A stretch of 64,000 bases of DNA from Ustilaginoidea virens (lineage: Eukaryota; Ascomycota; Sordariomycetes; Hypocreales; Clavicipitaceae), in NCBI RefSeq assembly GCF_000687475.1, contig NC_057318.1, positions 1,054,001 through 1,118,000 of the forward strand, written 5' to 3'. Below, one piece after another: positions 36,400 to 47,763 of the stretch (positions within the stretch are counted from its first letter, which is position 1; each line of letters begins with the position of its first letter). Under the pieces are notes generated by a model. It was not told where the DNA came from. It saw only the letters and a program-made list of their open reading frames with translations, and did no database searches. Position numbers and translations under genes: made by a program.

Positions 36400-36790
36400 G
36401 GTCGTGCCGAAATCTGGGTACTTTGAATGCAATTTTTATTTTATTTTATTTTATTTTACCGCTACGGCGATACACTCGGTACTTGTCCCCATTTCTGTAT
36501 TTCCTGCGTCATTTCCAATCCGCAAAAAAACGGAGTACGGAGTCTTCATCCCAACCATGCATGGTCATGGCCTGCTAGCTTTCTGCAACATGTCGCTCGC
36601 CTGGGAGTTACTCCGTAGGATTTGCGGATACATATTGACTACAGGCTTGCAGGAAAGCGGAAATCGTGCTGGAACAGGAATCGTGCACAGTGCCTCCTTT
36701 CCACCACGAAACCCACACCAACTCATGAGTGACTGGAGTTCTCGACGGGTCGGTCGCGACGTGGTTGTAGCGGGAGTCTTTTCCTACTCC

Positions 36791-36834
36791 CTACTGTATG
36801 GCTACTGTATGGCTACTGTATGGCTACTGTATGG
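36791..36834. repeat. 11-bp tandem repeat, four copies
   Basis: Four exact copies of CTACTGTATGG. No gene context. Confidence 0.9.
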
Positions 36835-38575
36835 CAGTGTGCGTGCCGCACTGGCTGCCGTGAGCCATTTACCATTTACTTGTCCCCCCCTCTCACCCCG
36901 TACTCTGTAGGGGGCGCTCCATTCCGTGTCTCTCCCACTCACCCCTCTCGCAAGCCTCAAACAACACGGCGGCGCGACACTTTTCGTCAATGTTTGCCTT
37001 TGTGCGGCTTTGGCTCAACTCCGCTGCTGCTTTGCCCACTGCACTGTACGGTTGTCCGGGGGCCTCAACGTGTCCCTGCGCAACCCGCAGCCTGTGCGAG
37101 GCACTCGAAGAGACCAGACTCGCAGCATGTACTCTTCCGGAAACGGTACATGTTGAGGTTGCCTTTTAAAGCTTACAAGGCTCATCATTTCAGAAATACC
37201 CAGCCTGGTGGTATGACTATTATGACTGGTGCTGGTCCGACAGCCCCACCTCAAGTCGCGGGGTTTCCTAGGTACCTACTCCGTACCTTACCTACATCTG
37301 CCTGTACCTCGTAGTGCCCAGGTCTCGCCTGTAGACCCAAGGACCAGACCAGACTGGACCTTTTCTCCCGTCTGGTCTGGTGCGTCCGTCTGGTGGGTTG
37401 CAGACAGTCGTCCACTTCTGTTTTCCACTGTCTGCCACTTGCCAGCCACCAGCTGCCAGCTACCAGCTGCCTGCACGCCCACGCCCACCGTCTCCCACCC
37501 AGACCAGCTGTTTGGCGGGCGACTGCGGCGGCTGCTATGTATGTATGTCCATGTCTTTTGCCATGCTGGCCCACCCTCCTCGATATATTCCCATCAATGC
37601 CCGCTTTCCGTCTCCCTCCTCTCCTCCATCACATCGCTTTCTCAAGACATCTTTTGCTGGCTTGCCTCACGGCTCGTCAATCCGCGTGTTGGCTGCGCCT
37701 GCCCTCGGGGCATCTTGCTGCTTGCAACTTGGTCTGCCTGCGGGCGTTGGGCTTTGCTTTCGGAGCCGCAGTGATCCGGCCCACGTATCGCGTGAGGGAT
37801 TGGCGACGTCGCAGTGCGTCAAAGTTGCTTGCAGTCTTGGTCTCAGCTCTATTCGCCCAAGGTCCCTTGTCTTACCAACCCATCCGCCCCGACGATCCCT
37901 ACGCTACGCTACCTTTGCATTTGCAGGTCGTATAGTTCACGTAACGCCCCTGTTGGACGGGCGTCATCTGGAAGTCCGCCAAGATCGTACCACCACATTT
38001 CTCATCAGCACATATCTGCGCCACCGAGGACCCTTGATTGAAGCAAATCAAAAATTCGTCCTTTTTCTCTCGACTTGTCTGTGCCTGAAATCACTACCTA
38101 CCACGTCGGCTTGCGCGGCGACGCTCGTGGCCGACCCTTATTAAGTCAAGTGGTTTTTCAAACCCTCACAGACCACTTTCTAAACAAAACCAGCCAAACG
38201 TGGAATATGTCAGGCTTCCGGTTATAGCGTCAGGGTCCTTAGGGCCATTTGACTCGCCACCCAAGACTCGTCCTGAACACGATAAGAGGTTTACACTGGT
38301 TTGTACACCTTGTCTGCGCTACGCAACCGACAGCCTTTGTGTGCTCTTCATTATAACGGTCCCTTGTTTCTTTTTTCTATTTTTTACTCTTTTTTTAAGA
38401 AAAAAACCCCCCCCCCAAAGTTGCTCATCGTTTGAGTTGTCCTCGATCTGCACTATCAAACCTTTTCATAAAGCTTGGTCTGCGTTCCTGGCCGGCGATA
38501 AAATAGGAATCGACCTCCTACCCCCCCCAGTCACTGCTTTTTTATCGAGTTACATTATCAGTTCGGTCATCGCCC

Positions 38576-38587
38576 AAAAAAAAAAAA
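38576..38587 (+). promoter_or_regulatory. poly(A) tract in the leader of the DUF2457-like gene
   Basis: Twelve consecutive A residues followed by CACATC and then the ATG, so the tract ends six bases before the start codon. Poly(A) leaders can bind poly(A)-binding protein in other eukaryotes; any role here is inference. Confidence 0.5.
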
Positions 38588-38593
38588 CACATC

Positions 38594-40702
38594 ATGGCTA
38601 CCGCTTCTCCTACCTCGCAGGTTCCAACTTGGCTCGAACCTACCTCGGAGGAAGCTGAGGATCTTGACGAACCTCCAGAGCGGAAACCCAAGTTTGGGAG
38701 AACTGCTGTCCGGCAGCCGCAAGACCATGCATCGCTGTTGACCAAGGCCATCATGGGTGAGACAGACGAGTCTCCGGCACGCCAAACCCACTCTATCCTC
38801 AACAGCCAGCGCCGTCGTTCCATGACGAGCAATATCAGCGTTGCTTCAACCGCTGACCTGACTAGCGACACGGGCATGACGAGCCCATGCCGGACTAGCA
38901 CACCAAGTCCTCCAATCCCGGAAATGGCCGCTTTACGTTTACATCACGATGTTTACCAAATAAAAAAGACACCGGCCGTCAACGCTACCGCTCCCCAACT
39001 TCCCCAACCTCCTAAGAAGCGATGCATTCAGTTTGCCTGCGCAGCCATGCCACCCATTGCTTCGGCTCAACCCATGGTAAAGTCGCCCTCGGAAGGACAA
39101 GCTGGCAGACGGCCTTCTATCAAGTTCGCCTGCCCAGAACGACCAGCGTCGACTCAGAACACACCTCCGAAGCTCATGGCGGAAGCTATTGTATCACCTT
39201 CTTTGCCTACAAACCCTGAATCGCCTTCCACCCCCAGGAAGCCCTCCGCACTTCCGGCAGCCTGTCAGAACACGCCCCGTTCCTCAACCCGACGTCCATC
39301 CGACAGGGCCGCGCTGCATCGTCCCAAGTTTCTCCGCGCCAACTCTGTAGATCTCGTCAAAGACAGCTCTCAATTTCATGAGTTCGCCAGTGACATTGCT
39401 AGGGAGGAAGACTGGATCAGGCAACCTCCCTCAGCTGTGGCAACCAGACTCACCATCGACGACACACTTTCCAAAGAGAATCACTTCCGTCGCATCGGAG
39501 CCGAGGCTGAGGAGGAAGCCGAGATGGAGGAAAAGGAAGACGAGGAAGCCACCGAGGATGACGAGGACTTGGATGCTGTGGATGAGGATGACGACATTGA
39601 AGACGACATCGACCAAGACGAAGACGGAGGCAACTTTGAAGAGGATTCCGATGGGTACCACACAGATTCCGAGAGCGGGTTTGCCGAATCCGACGAAGAA
39701 GAGGAACAAGACGAAAACATGATGCTCTGGACTCCAAGCCACGCCACGGTTCGCAACAAGACCGTCGTTGTTGCCCCCATCCGCCGACTTTCCCTTCATG
39801 AGCCTCAGTCCGATTCCTCGGCAGCAAGCGGCAACACTCGGTCGAGCATGAGGCGGCTGAAGGTCAGACGCTCCGTCAAGATCAGGTCCAGCACCCCGGA
39901 CCTTCCCGATAGCACAGACTTTGTCTGCGGCACACTCGATGAGGATAGACCGCTGGAGGAAGCCTATCTCTCCTGCTTGGCCGCCCGCAGAAGCGAGAAG
40001 CTGCGAGTCATCCCGCAAGACATCGACCCGAGCTTCCCGGCGTCTGACCCTGACAATGACGAGGACGAAGACATTTACAATCCCGTGCTCCACGAAAGTG
40101 ACGAAAACGTATGGGTTCAAGGCAAGATGGAGGACCTACACCACGGGCAGCAGGATCGGTGTCGAAGACGCAAAAAGACGGAGCAGGCCTCCCCTCGCAA
40201 GTACCGTTCACCAGCACCAGCCGCAAGGAGGCATCATTCTCCCGCCCCAAAGGCTCGCGGTCGTTCCCCCAAGCCGCTGTTTGGCCGTCACTCGCCCAGG
40301 AGACCATGCTCCCCGGCCCCGAGAGGGTTCAACACTCCCTCCCAGACTCCCCGCCAGGGCCCGCACGTCCAATTTCATCTGGCGGGTCGCCCTGGGATGA
40401 CGATGACGAAATCTCTCCCTCGACCCCCCGCCATCTTCACAGCCATGAAAGGCGCCAAGACGACGAAGCACCAACACGTTTCTGACTGCCACCTTCGCGG
40501 CGCTATTGACATTGTCAAAGGTCTGGAGCATAAGCGACAGCGCCGGAAGGAAAAGTTTTTCCAAAAATACTGCAATCGGGCTAGACGCGGTCAGATTCCC
40601 GAGCGGAAGCCCCAGCCTGGGCGTGGCGCTGAGCGCATGAAGGAGCTCGGCTTGCTCATGGCTGGCAAGAAAGATCAGGGCAACTATGTCTTGTCTGTCT
40701 GA
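38594..40702 (+). CDS. acidic Pro/Ser-rich protein, DUF2457-like
   Basis: A single-exon gene of 702 residues. It resembles the fungal family DUF2457, sometimes labelled extensin-like, whose function is not known; I base this on general layout and the blocks named here rather than a search. Order: Ser/Pro-rich N-terminal half with conserved patches (KKRCIQFAC and SIKFACP); a strongly acidic segment at about 303-377 made mostly of Glu and Asp; LDEDRPLEEAYLSCLAARR at about 450; an Arg/Ser/Pro-rich stretch at about 530-590; and a conserved basic helix-like C terminus (HLRGAIDIVKGLEHKRQRR). No signal peptide or membrane segment is visible, so the extensin label is probably misleading; acidic plus basic blocks fit a nuclear or chromatin-linked protein, which is inference. 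Confidence 0.8.
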   Translation: MATASPTSQVPTWLEPTSEEAEDLDEPPERKPKFGRTAVRQPQDHASLLTKAIMGETDESPARQTHSILNSQRRRSMTSNISVASTADLTSDTGMTSPCRTSTPSPPIPEMAALRLHHDVYQIKKTPAVNATAPQLPQPPKKRCIQFACAAMPPIASAQPMVKSPSEGQAGRRPSIKFACPERPASTQNTPPKLMAEAIVSPSLPTNPESPSTPRKPSALPAACQNTPRSSTRRPSDRAALHRPKFLRANSVDLVKDSSQFHEFASDIAREEDWIRQPPSAVATRLTIDDTLSKENHFRRIGAEAEEEAEMEEKEDEEATEDDEDLDAVDEDDDIEDDIDQDEDGGNFEEDSDGYHTDSESGFAESDEEEEQDENMMLWTPSHATVRNKTVVVAPIRRLSLHEPQSDSSAASGNTRSSMRRLKVRRSVKIRSSTPDLPDSTDFVCGTLDEDRPLEEAYLSCLAARRSEKLRVIPQDIDPSFPASDPDNDEDEDIYNPVLHESDENVWVQGKMEDLHHGQQDRCRRRKKTEQASPRKYRSPAPAARRHHSPAPKARGRSPKPLFGRHSPRRPCSPAPRGFNTPSQTPRQGPHVQFHLAGRPGMTMTKSLPRPPAIFTAMKGAKTTKHQHVSDCHLRGAIDIVKGLEHKRQRRKEKFFQKYCNRARRGQIPERKPQPGRGAERMKELGLLMAGKKDQGNYVLSV

Positions 40703-41978
40703 GGCAAGGTGGGGCTGTCCATGGCTGCCTCTGATTCAACTCGGAGATGCTGCGATTTATGCTGCTCGAGTGGGTTGCCTGGCGGTACTCGAACTGCAAG
40801 GGCCCAACTCGCGGCCCAATCCTATCCGTGCATTTACAGATTGATGGATTTCTTCTCCTGTATATAGCTACAGAAAGTGTGTTGGTCGAGGGACGGTTCC
40901 ACGATGAAGTAGCTCATTTCTGTACATACTCGTTCATTGTTTCTTTTCCTTTTCCCTTCCCTCTGCTGTTTATATGATGGGAATCTTTCTGCCAGAGGAT
41001 GCGGTTTGTTTTTGACTTTTTCTTCTTCTTCTTCATGTCTTTTCTTCTTTTCATTTTCATTTTCCCGACCGGGGAGGCATACTTGCATTCGCTTAGGATA
41101 CCCTTCGCCAGAGAGATCTGGGTCATGGAACAAAGGTGTTTTTGGGGGCGTTGGTGTGTGGGAAACTTGGTGCAAACAAGTACATTTTTCTTTTTCGTAA
41201 TTCATGACGAGTTTTATTTTATTTTATTACCTTTTTTTTTTTTTTTTTTTTTAAACGCATTGACGACCTATGGTGATTGTGATGGGTGTTGTTTTTTGGG
41301 ATCGCGCTCGTACATATATGCTGCGTGGAGGAGGCAGCTGATGCACGTGGTGGTGACGGTGGTGACCAACTCTTTCGGAGAGCTCGAGAGCTCGCCAACG
41401 GTTTCGCCAACGTGGATAAAGTGAATAAAGACTGGCATTTGATAATGAATGATGGGCTATTTTATTTGCACGACTTTTGCGCCTTTGTGAGTAGCCTAGA
41501 GATTTCGGAATACATCGGTGCTCTCCAGACCAGGCAGATGCATGCCTTGCGGTGTCGATGGTGTCGATGATGTCGATGGTGTCGATGGTGTCAATGGGTG
41601 TCGATGGCGCAGATTCCCAGCGGTGCCTGCCTGCCTGGTTGCTCGAGTACGGAGTGCAGGCTGCTGGCACCCAACGACGCCACCCAGCAGGTGCGTGACC
41701 CGGCTTGCTGCCTGAGGATTCAGGCGCAACAGGGCAGCGGACTTGAGCCAACTCGCACGCACTTGGACAACTTGACTTCTCGACCGGCGGTCCAGGCAGG
41801 AAAATCAACAAGTCCTTGCTCGGCGTGATACTCTCCCTCCTGGCCAAACGTCCCACCCTCTCAACCGACCGACCCCCGTACTCGGTTCGCGACGCACGCA
41901 TACCGAAGCCGACACTCGCAACAAAGCATCCGAGCTTTTCCCTTTTCCCTTTTCCCTTTTCGCCTTTCGCCTTTCGCC
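40703..41978. other. spacer between the DUF2457-like gene and SAR1
   Basis: No gene seen. Contains pyrimidine-rich and T-run segments (about 41030-41060 and 41230-41252), an ATTTT stretch near 41214-41228, imperfect GTGTCGATG repeats at 41552-41607, and a variant of the dispersed motif (GTACGGAGTGC) at 41647. Its right end is the SAR1 promoter. Confidence 0.6.
41937..41978 (+). promoter_or_regulatory. pyrimidine-rich leader of SAR1
   Basis: Tandem CCCTTTT units followed by CGCCTTT units run directly up to the SAR1 ATG. CT-rich stretches next to the transcription start are common in highly expressed genes of filamentous fungi; whether it is leader or core promoter cannot be told here. Confidence 0.45.
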
Positions 41979-43045
41979 ATGTGGATCATCAACTGGTGTA
42001 TGTTGACGATGCAGTTGCCCACTTGGATGCCCGCGCCTTGACTGACACGTGCTGTTTCGGCTGCTCACCTAGTCTACGACGTCCTCTCCTCCTTGGGGCT
42101 GCTGAACAAGCACGCAAAGCTGCTGTTCTTGGGGCTTGATAACGCTGGAAAGACGACGCTGCTGCATATGCTCAAGGTATGCCGTGTGACGGGGCGTCGG
42201 GTCGCCGTGTTTTGCGCCGCCCCCCTCCGCCAGAACGTCCGACCTGTATCCTCGCCCATTGCGCTAGCCGGCTGCAGCCCGGCCGCAGCCCGGCCGCATG
42301 CCTCGATGGCAAGACAGGAAGAAGCCGGCTTCGGGCTCGGCTGGTGCATCTGCTAACGAGCATGGTGCAAAACTAGAATGACCGAGTCGCCATACTTCAG
42401 CCTACGCTTCACCCTAGTGAGTTCTCGGCTTACCCCCTCCCCCCCGGCTCCCCGCTGGCGAAACGGGCGGTGCATGCGCGGATTGAGCAGGGGGCCTGGG
42501 CAGGACAAGCTGCTAACCAGGAGATATCAGCATCTGAGGAGCTCGCCATCGGCAACGTTCGGTTCACCACATTCGATCTGGGAGGTCACCAGCAGGGTAC
42601 GTAGGGCCCATGTCCACGCAGTTTGTCGACACCTGCGTGTGTGTGTGTGGGTGGGCGGGTGGGTGGCTTGCATGTCTTTTGCGCTGACGGCATCTTTTGT
42701 GCAGCCCGCCGTATCTGGAGAGATTACTTCCCCGAGGTCAACGGCGTTGTCTTCCTCATTGACGCCAAGGACCACGAGCGGTTCGCCGAGGCCAAGGCCG
42801 AGCTTGATGCTCTTTTGGCCATGGAAGAGCTGTCCAAGGTCCCCTTTGTCATCCTCGGCAACAAGATTGATCACCCGGATGCTGTGTCCGAGGACCAGCT
42901 CCGGCACGAGCTAGGCATGTATCAGACCACCGGCAAGGGCAAGATTCCCCTGGAGGGCATTCGGCCCATTGAGGTCTTTATGTGCTCTGTTGTCATGCGC
43001 CAGGGATATGGGGAGGGCATAAGATGGCTCTCGCAGTACGTGTGA
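41979..43045 (+). CDS. SAR1: small GTPase Sar1 (COPII coat)
   Basis: Sar1 is the Arf-family GTPase that, once loaded by Sec12, inserts an N-terminal amphipathic helix into the ER membrane and recruits Sec23/24. Five exons: 41979..41997, 42073..42176, 42377..42416, 42531..42596 and 42705..43045, total 189 residues, which is the standard length. The first exon encodes only MWIINW and part of a codon. Motifs: N-terminal helix [17 protein letters not shown]-loop GLDNAGKT (residues 27-34), switch I Thr in LHPTSEE, switch II DLGGHQQ, the base-recognition NKID, and a C-terminal block with [14 protein letters not shown]. Unlike other Arf proteins there is no N-terminal Gly for myristoylation, as expected for Sar1. 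All introns have canonical ends; intron 3 has a GCTAAC branch point. Confidence 0.97.
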
Positions 43046-44121
43046 GGGAAGCTGGCGGAAACGGAGATTAAGCCGACGCTGTTTGAATACGTGTGCGGTT
43101 GTAGACTTATCCGAGGGGATGGGGGGGGATGGACAGACGGAGGGAAGCAAACAGTCGAGCGCATGTGCGAGAGAAGGGAGTGGTTTACGAGGTTTCAGCC
43201 TCTGCTTGGGGGCGACGGGGCCTCCGCTTGCGGGCGATGGGGGATGGGTTGTGTAATTCTCAACATAATTCGGCAACGATAAAATATAGCACCATGTTTT
43301 CCTTTCCCTGCCCCTTTTTGTTTCTTTCTTTTCCCACAGGTTCCCCGTTTATTGAAACTCGGTGGTGTAGAGACTGCGCGAGGTGAGTCTTTGGCTAATT
43401 GTCGTTTTGACGACGACGAGTGGTGCATCGCCGCCATTCCTGGCTGCAGCTTGGAAGCTGCGGCTGCTGGTGTTGGAGCCGCCGGCGTTCGATGCTCGTT
43501 GGTTGGTATCGCCGTCTTGATGCTGCTGGGGGGCGTGGCGAACGGCCCCGAAAAGGAAATCAAATCTGCCAGGAGCCCAGGCTTTTCGCACCTGCAAAAC
43601 AAAGCGCATTCGCACACTTGGGATGCGAGAAAGCCGAGGTTGTGGTGGTTGTGGATGAGCCGGCGGCTGTAGATGAGCCGGCGGCTGTGGTTGAGCCGGC
43701 CGTTGTTGAGCCGGCGGCCGTAGTTGAGCATGGGAGAACGGAGACCTCGGGCTACGTGTCAAGTGGGGCCCAGCCTTTCAGGTGTCAAGGATTCCGAGGG
43801 AAACACGACATGGAACAACACAGCACGCAGCACGCAGCACACAAAAGGCAGACGTCATCGCTGCATCCTTTCATGTGTCGTACGGAGCAGTGCTGGAAGC
43901 GAGATTAACAGTTTCGGCACGCCCATCCCATCTTCCCCCCCCCCACGCCCAGTCAACCCGTTCTCTTAAATTGCAGCACAATCACCGCAGAATGCGACAC
44001 ACCCGTCTCGAAACCCGCCATACGACGCTCGACGGATGACTGCGGGCCCCCTGCCTTCTGCCGGGACGGGAAAAAGTCAGCTGTCCTCAGTCGGCCGACG
44101 CTTCGCATCCTGCAACGCTTA
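43046..44121. other. spacer between SAR1 and the patatin-like gene
   Basis: No gene supported. Four imperfect copies of an 18-bp unit (GATGAGCCGGCGGCTGTA) lie at about 43654-43722 and keep frames open on both strands. A variant of the dispersed motif is at 43880. Confidence 0.6.
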
Positions 44122-45206
44122 GTGGATGGGTTTTCTGGCCCGCTGGCCGATGGCGTAAAGCGCAACGCACACCCAAGCATGCCGCACGATACCATACACG
44201 GGTTCCCCCCCGCGTCGTTCGACGCGTCCGCCCTCCCCGACGCCGGCCATGAGTTCCTCGGACCGGAAGACCTGGCTGCCTTTGAGAGGGCTCTCCAGGC
44301 GCCGGATCCGCTGCAGAGCCCGTCCGACGACGTCACCAGCGGCATCAGGTCGCCCATGAGCACCTGCAGCTCCGTCCATCTCACCAAGAGAGACTCGCAA
44401 GCCAGCGTGAGTGGCGATGCCGACGATGCCGACGACGACGACGGCGACGACGACGGTGACGGTCATGCCCGAACCGATGCCATTGCCGCCGCCGCCGCCG
44501 CCGCGGGGGGCGGCTTGCCGGAGCCAGCTGAAGCCCGGAGGCAGGGCACCTTCTTCACCGCCCAGAACGACTGGGCGCCCGTGAGCCCGAGGTTCTACAA
44601 GCGGCGCCCGAGGCTGTCCCGGGCCAGGCGGCGCAGGAAGGGGGCCAGCAAGGCGGTCGAGGGCCTGCTCGGCACGCGCACCAAGGACGAGACGCGCGAG
44701 GGCTACCTGTACCAGCTGTTCAAGTGGCCGCTGCTCTTGTTCGTGTTTGCCTGGCTCGGCGGGCTGGCGCTCGCCTATCTCTCGACCAGGTGGTACATCT
44801 GGGTGTTTGAGCACTTCTTCACGTGGCGCGGACGGAGGGAGACGCTGCGCCGGAACATGCGCAGAGCGTCGACGTACCACGAGTGGGTGGCTGCCGCGCG
44901 GGAGCTGGACGTCTTCCTGGGCAGGCAGACGTGGAGGGAGGAGAACGAGTTCGCCTACTACGACTCCAAGACCGTCAAGCGAGTGTGGGACCAGCTGAAG
45001 AAGCTGAGGGCCAAGGCCGAGGCCGAGGAAGCCAGGGGCGTGCAGCAGAACGGTGCGGAGCACAGGACCGCGGTGGAGGACCTCAGGTCGTTGGTGGAGG
45101 CTTGCGTCAAGAACAACTTTGTCGGCGTGGAGAACGCGAGACTGTACAGCCAGACCTACTACGGGACCAAGAACCTGGTGCAGAACTTTATCGACGAAGG
45201 TGAGTC

Positions 45207-45238
<32 letters not shown>

Positions 45239-46687
45239 CGCAGCAGCACGCGCCGAAACCGAAACCGAAAATGTGGTTTTTTTTTTTTTTTCTTTTTTTT
45301 TTTTTCCTTGGCTAACCACGCGTCACATGCCGCTTCACCAGTGGAGAGAAGCATCAAGCTGCTGCTGAGCACAAGCCGGCTGCAGGCCGAGGACAAGCGC
45401 CTGCTGTTCAAGCACATCCACGCCAACTACGGCCGCACGGCTCTCTGCCTCTCCGGAGGGGCTGGGTTCGCATACTACCATCTGGGACTCGTCAAGGCCT
45501 TGGTCGACGCCGACCTGCTCCCCGACGTCATCACCGGCACGAGCGGCGGGGCTCTGATCGCGGCCCTGGTCGCCACGAGAACAAACGACGAGCTCGGGGA
45601 GCTTCTCGTGCCGGCGCTGTCGCAGCAGATCAACGCCTGCCGCGAGCCGGCGACCGTCTGGATCCCGAGATGGTGGAGGACGGGCGCGCGGTTCGACTCG
45701 GTCGACTGGGCCAGGCGGTGCAGCTGGTGGACCAGGGGCTCCATGACCTTCCGCGAAGCGTACGGGCGGACCGGCCGCATCCTCAACGTCACCTGCGTCC
45801 CCGCGGACCCTCACTCGCCCACCATTCTGTGCAACTACCTGACCAGCCCCGACTGCGTCATCTGGTCGGCGGTGCTCGCGTCCGCGGCCGTCCCGGGCAT
45901 CCTCAACCCCGTCGTCCTGATGATGAAGACGCGCGACGGCACGCTGGCCCCCTACTCGTTCGGCCACAAGTGGAAGGACGGCAGCCTGCGGACGGACATT
46001 CCCATCAAGGCGCTCAACACGCACTTCAACGTCAACTTCACCATAGTCAGCCAGGTCAACCCCCACATCAACCTCTTCTTCTTCTCGTCCCGCGGGTCCG
46101 TCGGACACCCCGTCACCCACCGCAAGGGCCGGGGCTGGCGAGGCGGCTACCTCATGTCCGCCTTTGAGCACTACCTGAAGCTGGACATGAACAAGTGGCT
46201 CAAGTTTGTGCGCCACGCCGAGCTCCTGCCCCGGCCGCTGGGCCAGGACTGGAGCCAGCTCTGGCTGCAGGAGTTTAGCGGCACCATCACCATCTGGCCC
46301 AAGTCGGTGCCCTCGGACTTTTACCGCATCCTCTCGGACCCGGACCCGCAGAGGCTGGCCCGCATGCTGCACCAGGGCCAGCAGAGCGCGTTCCCCGTGC
46401 TCAAGTTTGTGGCGAACCGGCTCAAGATTGAGCGACTGGTGGAGCAAGGGAGGCGCGAGACGAGGCCCTGGGTCAGGAGGGGGAGCATCCAGACCATCAT
46501 GAGCGAGGAGGACCTGAGGAGCCTGCTGGTGGAGGAGATGGCGAGCGGAACCACGGAGGAGGAGGGGGAGGACTCTGACGGAGACGAGGCCTCGCTGCGC
46601 ACGGCACTGGCGGACGGCGACGACTCGGATGGCTATGATATGCGGGGGCAACGGCGACTGAGCGTACCGAGCGGTCTGCTTTCCTGA
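44122..46687 (+). CDS. patatin-like phospholipase / lipid hydrolase, membrane-anchored
   Basis: Probable serine lipid hydrolase of the fungal patatin family related to the Tgl3/Tgl4/Tgl5 triacylglycerol lipases. Exons 44122..45199 and 45342..46687 give 807 residues; the 142-base intron holds a TTG repeat and two T runs, and ends after a GCTAAC branch point. Order: disordered N terminus with an Asp-rich stretch, a hydrophobic segment at about 198-220, a conserved linker (YYGTKNLVQNFIDE), then the patatin domain. Catalytic features are all present: the oxyanion loop GGAGFAYYHLG beginning at about Gly398, the nucleophile elbow GTSGG with Ser427, and the dyad Asp572 in KDGSLRTD. An acidic C-terminal tail follows. 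The start could also be the ATG at 44179. Exact substrate (triacylglycerol, steryl ester or phospholipid) cannot be told from sequence. Confidence 0.92.
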
Positions 46688-46844
46688 TGAGGGGGCATTT
46701 TCATCCTGCGGCAAGCTCAAGCGAGCTCTGATGCTGGGGTTTCAACAGCGGTCTAGGTTTGGATGCATCAACGACTTTGCGCGAGCATTGCGCAGCACGT
46801 CGCTTTCTTTTTTTTTTTTTTGCTTTCTGTTTCTTCTTGGTTTT

Positions 46845-46890
<46 letters not shown>

Positions 46891-47676
46891 TTTTTTTTTT
46901 TTTTCATAAAAGTGAAGGCCGGATAGAAGAGTGGATAGCGTCATTGTCATATAGACTTGAGAATAGGCAGACAGGATAAAGCAAGCACGGTAACCAGCCG
47001 CTGCAGAGATGGTCCAGTCCACACATACATATGATACAGTAGGACTATGTACCCCGTACACGGACGGACGCACGCACATGGCCAACCCGTGCCCTGACAG
47101 GCAACTAGTTGCGGCTCTTGGGGCGTGCCACGGCGGGAGTACAGGCGCCAGGGGACCGGGTGGGCCAAGCCCAGTGGGCCCAGTGCCACTGGACAACCCA
47201 ACTCGCTGCCGACTGGAACCAACCGAACTGAACACGGTGGCGGCATTGGACTGGACATGGTCTGTCAAGTCTCCCATGTCAATTGCATGCAGCACGCATT
47301 CGTTTGCAACCATCAAGAGAAGAGTTTTAGCGGGAGACTCGGATAATCCGCCAGGCCGGACGGACCCTTTGCAGAGGACACCGAGTTGCCCCCCTCGTCA
47401 CGTTTTCGACTCGCCCGTCTCGCAACCCACGGGCCCGGCTCCCATCCTCTTGCTGACCTGTTCCGCAGACGACCAGACACTTACTTTTGTGCCATCCGCC
47501 TGCGCGAATTCGGGCCAAGGACAGCCGCAAGCTCGTCCGTCTCGTGTGTGTGTTTCCATCAGCGTCCCGGACAGTCCTGCCTCCCCAACTCGCCGCCGCA
47601 AATCTCGGGGCCAGCCAACGTTTGCCATCCTCCCAAGCAGGCCAAGCCCTGCCTGGCCGCTGCCGCTGCCGCCACG
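46688..47676. other. spacer between the patatin-like gene and SEC63
   Basis: No gene supported. Contains the long C and T homopolymer block listed separately and the SEC63 promoter. Confidence 0.6.
46847..46904. repeat. 44-base C run followed by 14-base T run
   Basis: An uninterrupted run of 44 C at 46847-46890, then 14 T. It is 160 bases after the patatin-like stop codon. The exact length may be affected by sequencing or assembly, since homopolymers this long are error-prone. Confidence 0.85.
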
Positions 47677-47731
47677 ATGAGCTCCGACTACTCATACGAC
47701 GACCAGGTACGGGTTGCTGCTCCCCTTTCTT

Positions 47732-47763
<32 letters not shown>

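Larger units (their letters stand above)
30663..38575. other. 8-kb gene-poor region rich in microsatellites
   Basis: No gene supported. Open frames here (up to about 290 codons) run through simple repeats and have no recognisable domain. Repeats seen: T run at 31928-31963, GCGT array at about 32160-32188, CCAAT array at 32878-32907, GGTCTCGGT units near 33045-33070, TCTGG array near 33405-33432, GTT array near 33847-33882, an 8-bp array at 33917, a T run of more than 40 near 36354-36397, ATTTT repeats near 36434-36458, and an 11-bp array at 36791. Several copies of the dispersed GTACGGAGTAC motif lie between 34.6 and 37.3 kb. The right end is the promoter of the DUF2457-like gene. Confidence 0.55.

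Noticed and set aside
45335..46720. Minus-strand open frame of 461 codons opposite the patatin-like gene
   Set aside because: Low-complexity Arg/Leu/Val sequence caused by GC-rich third positions; no domain.
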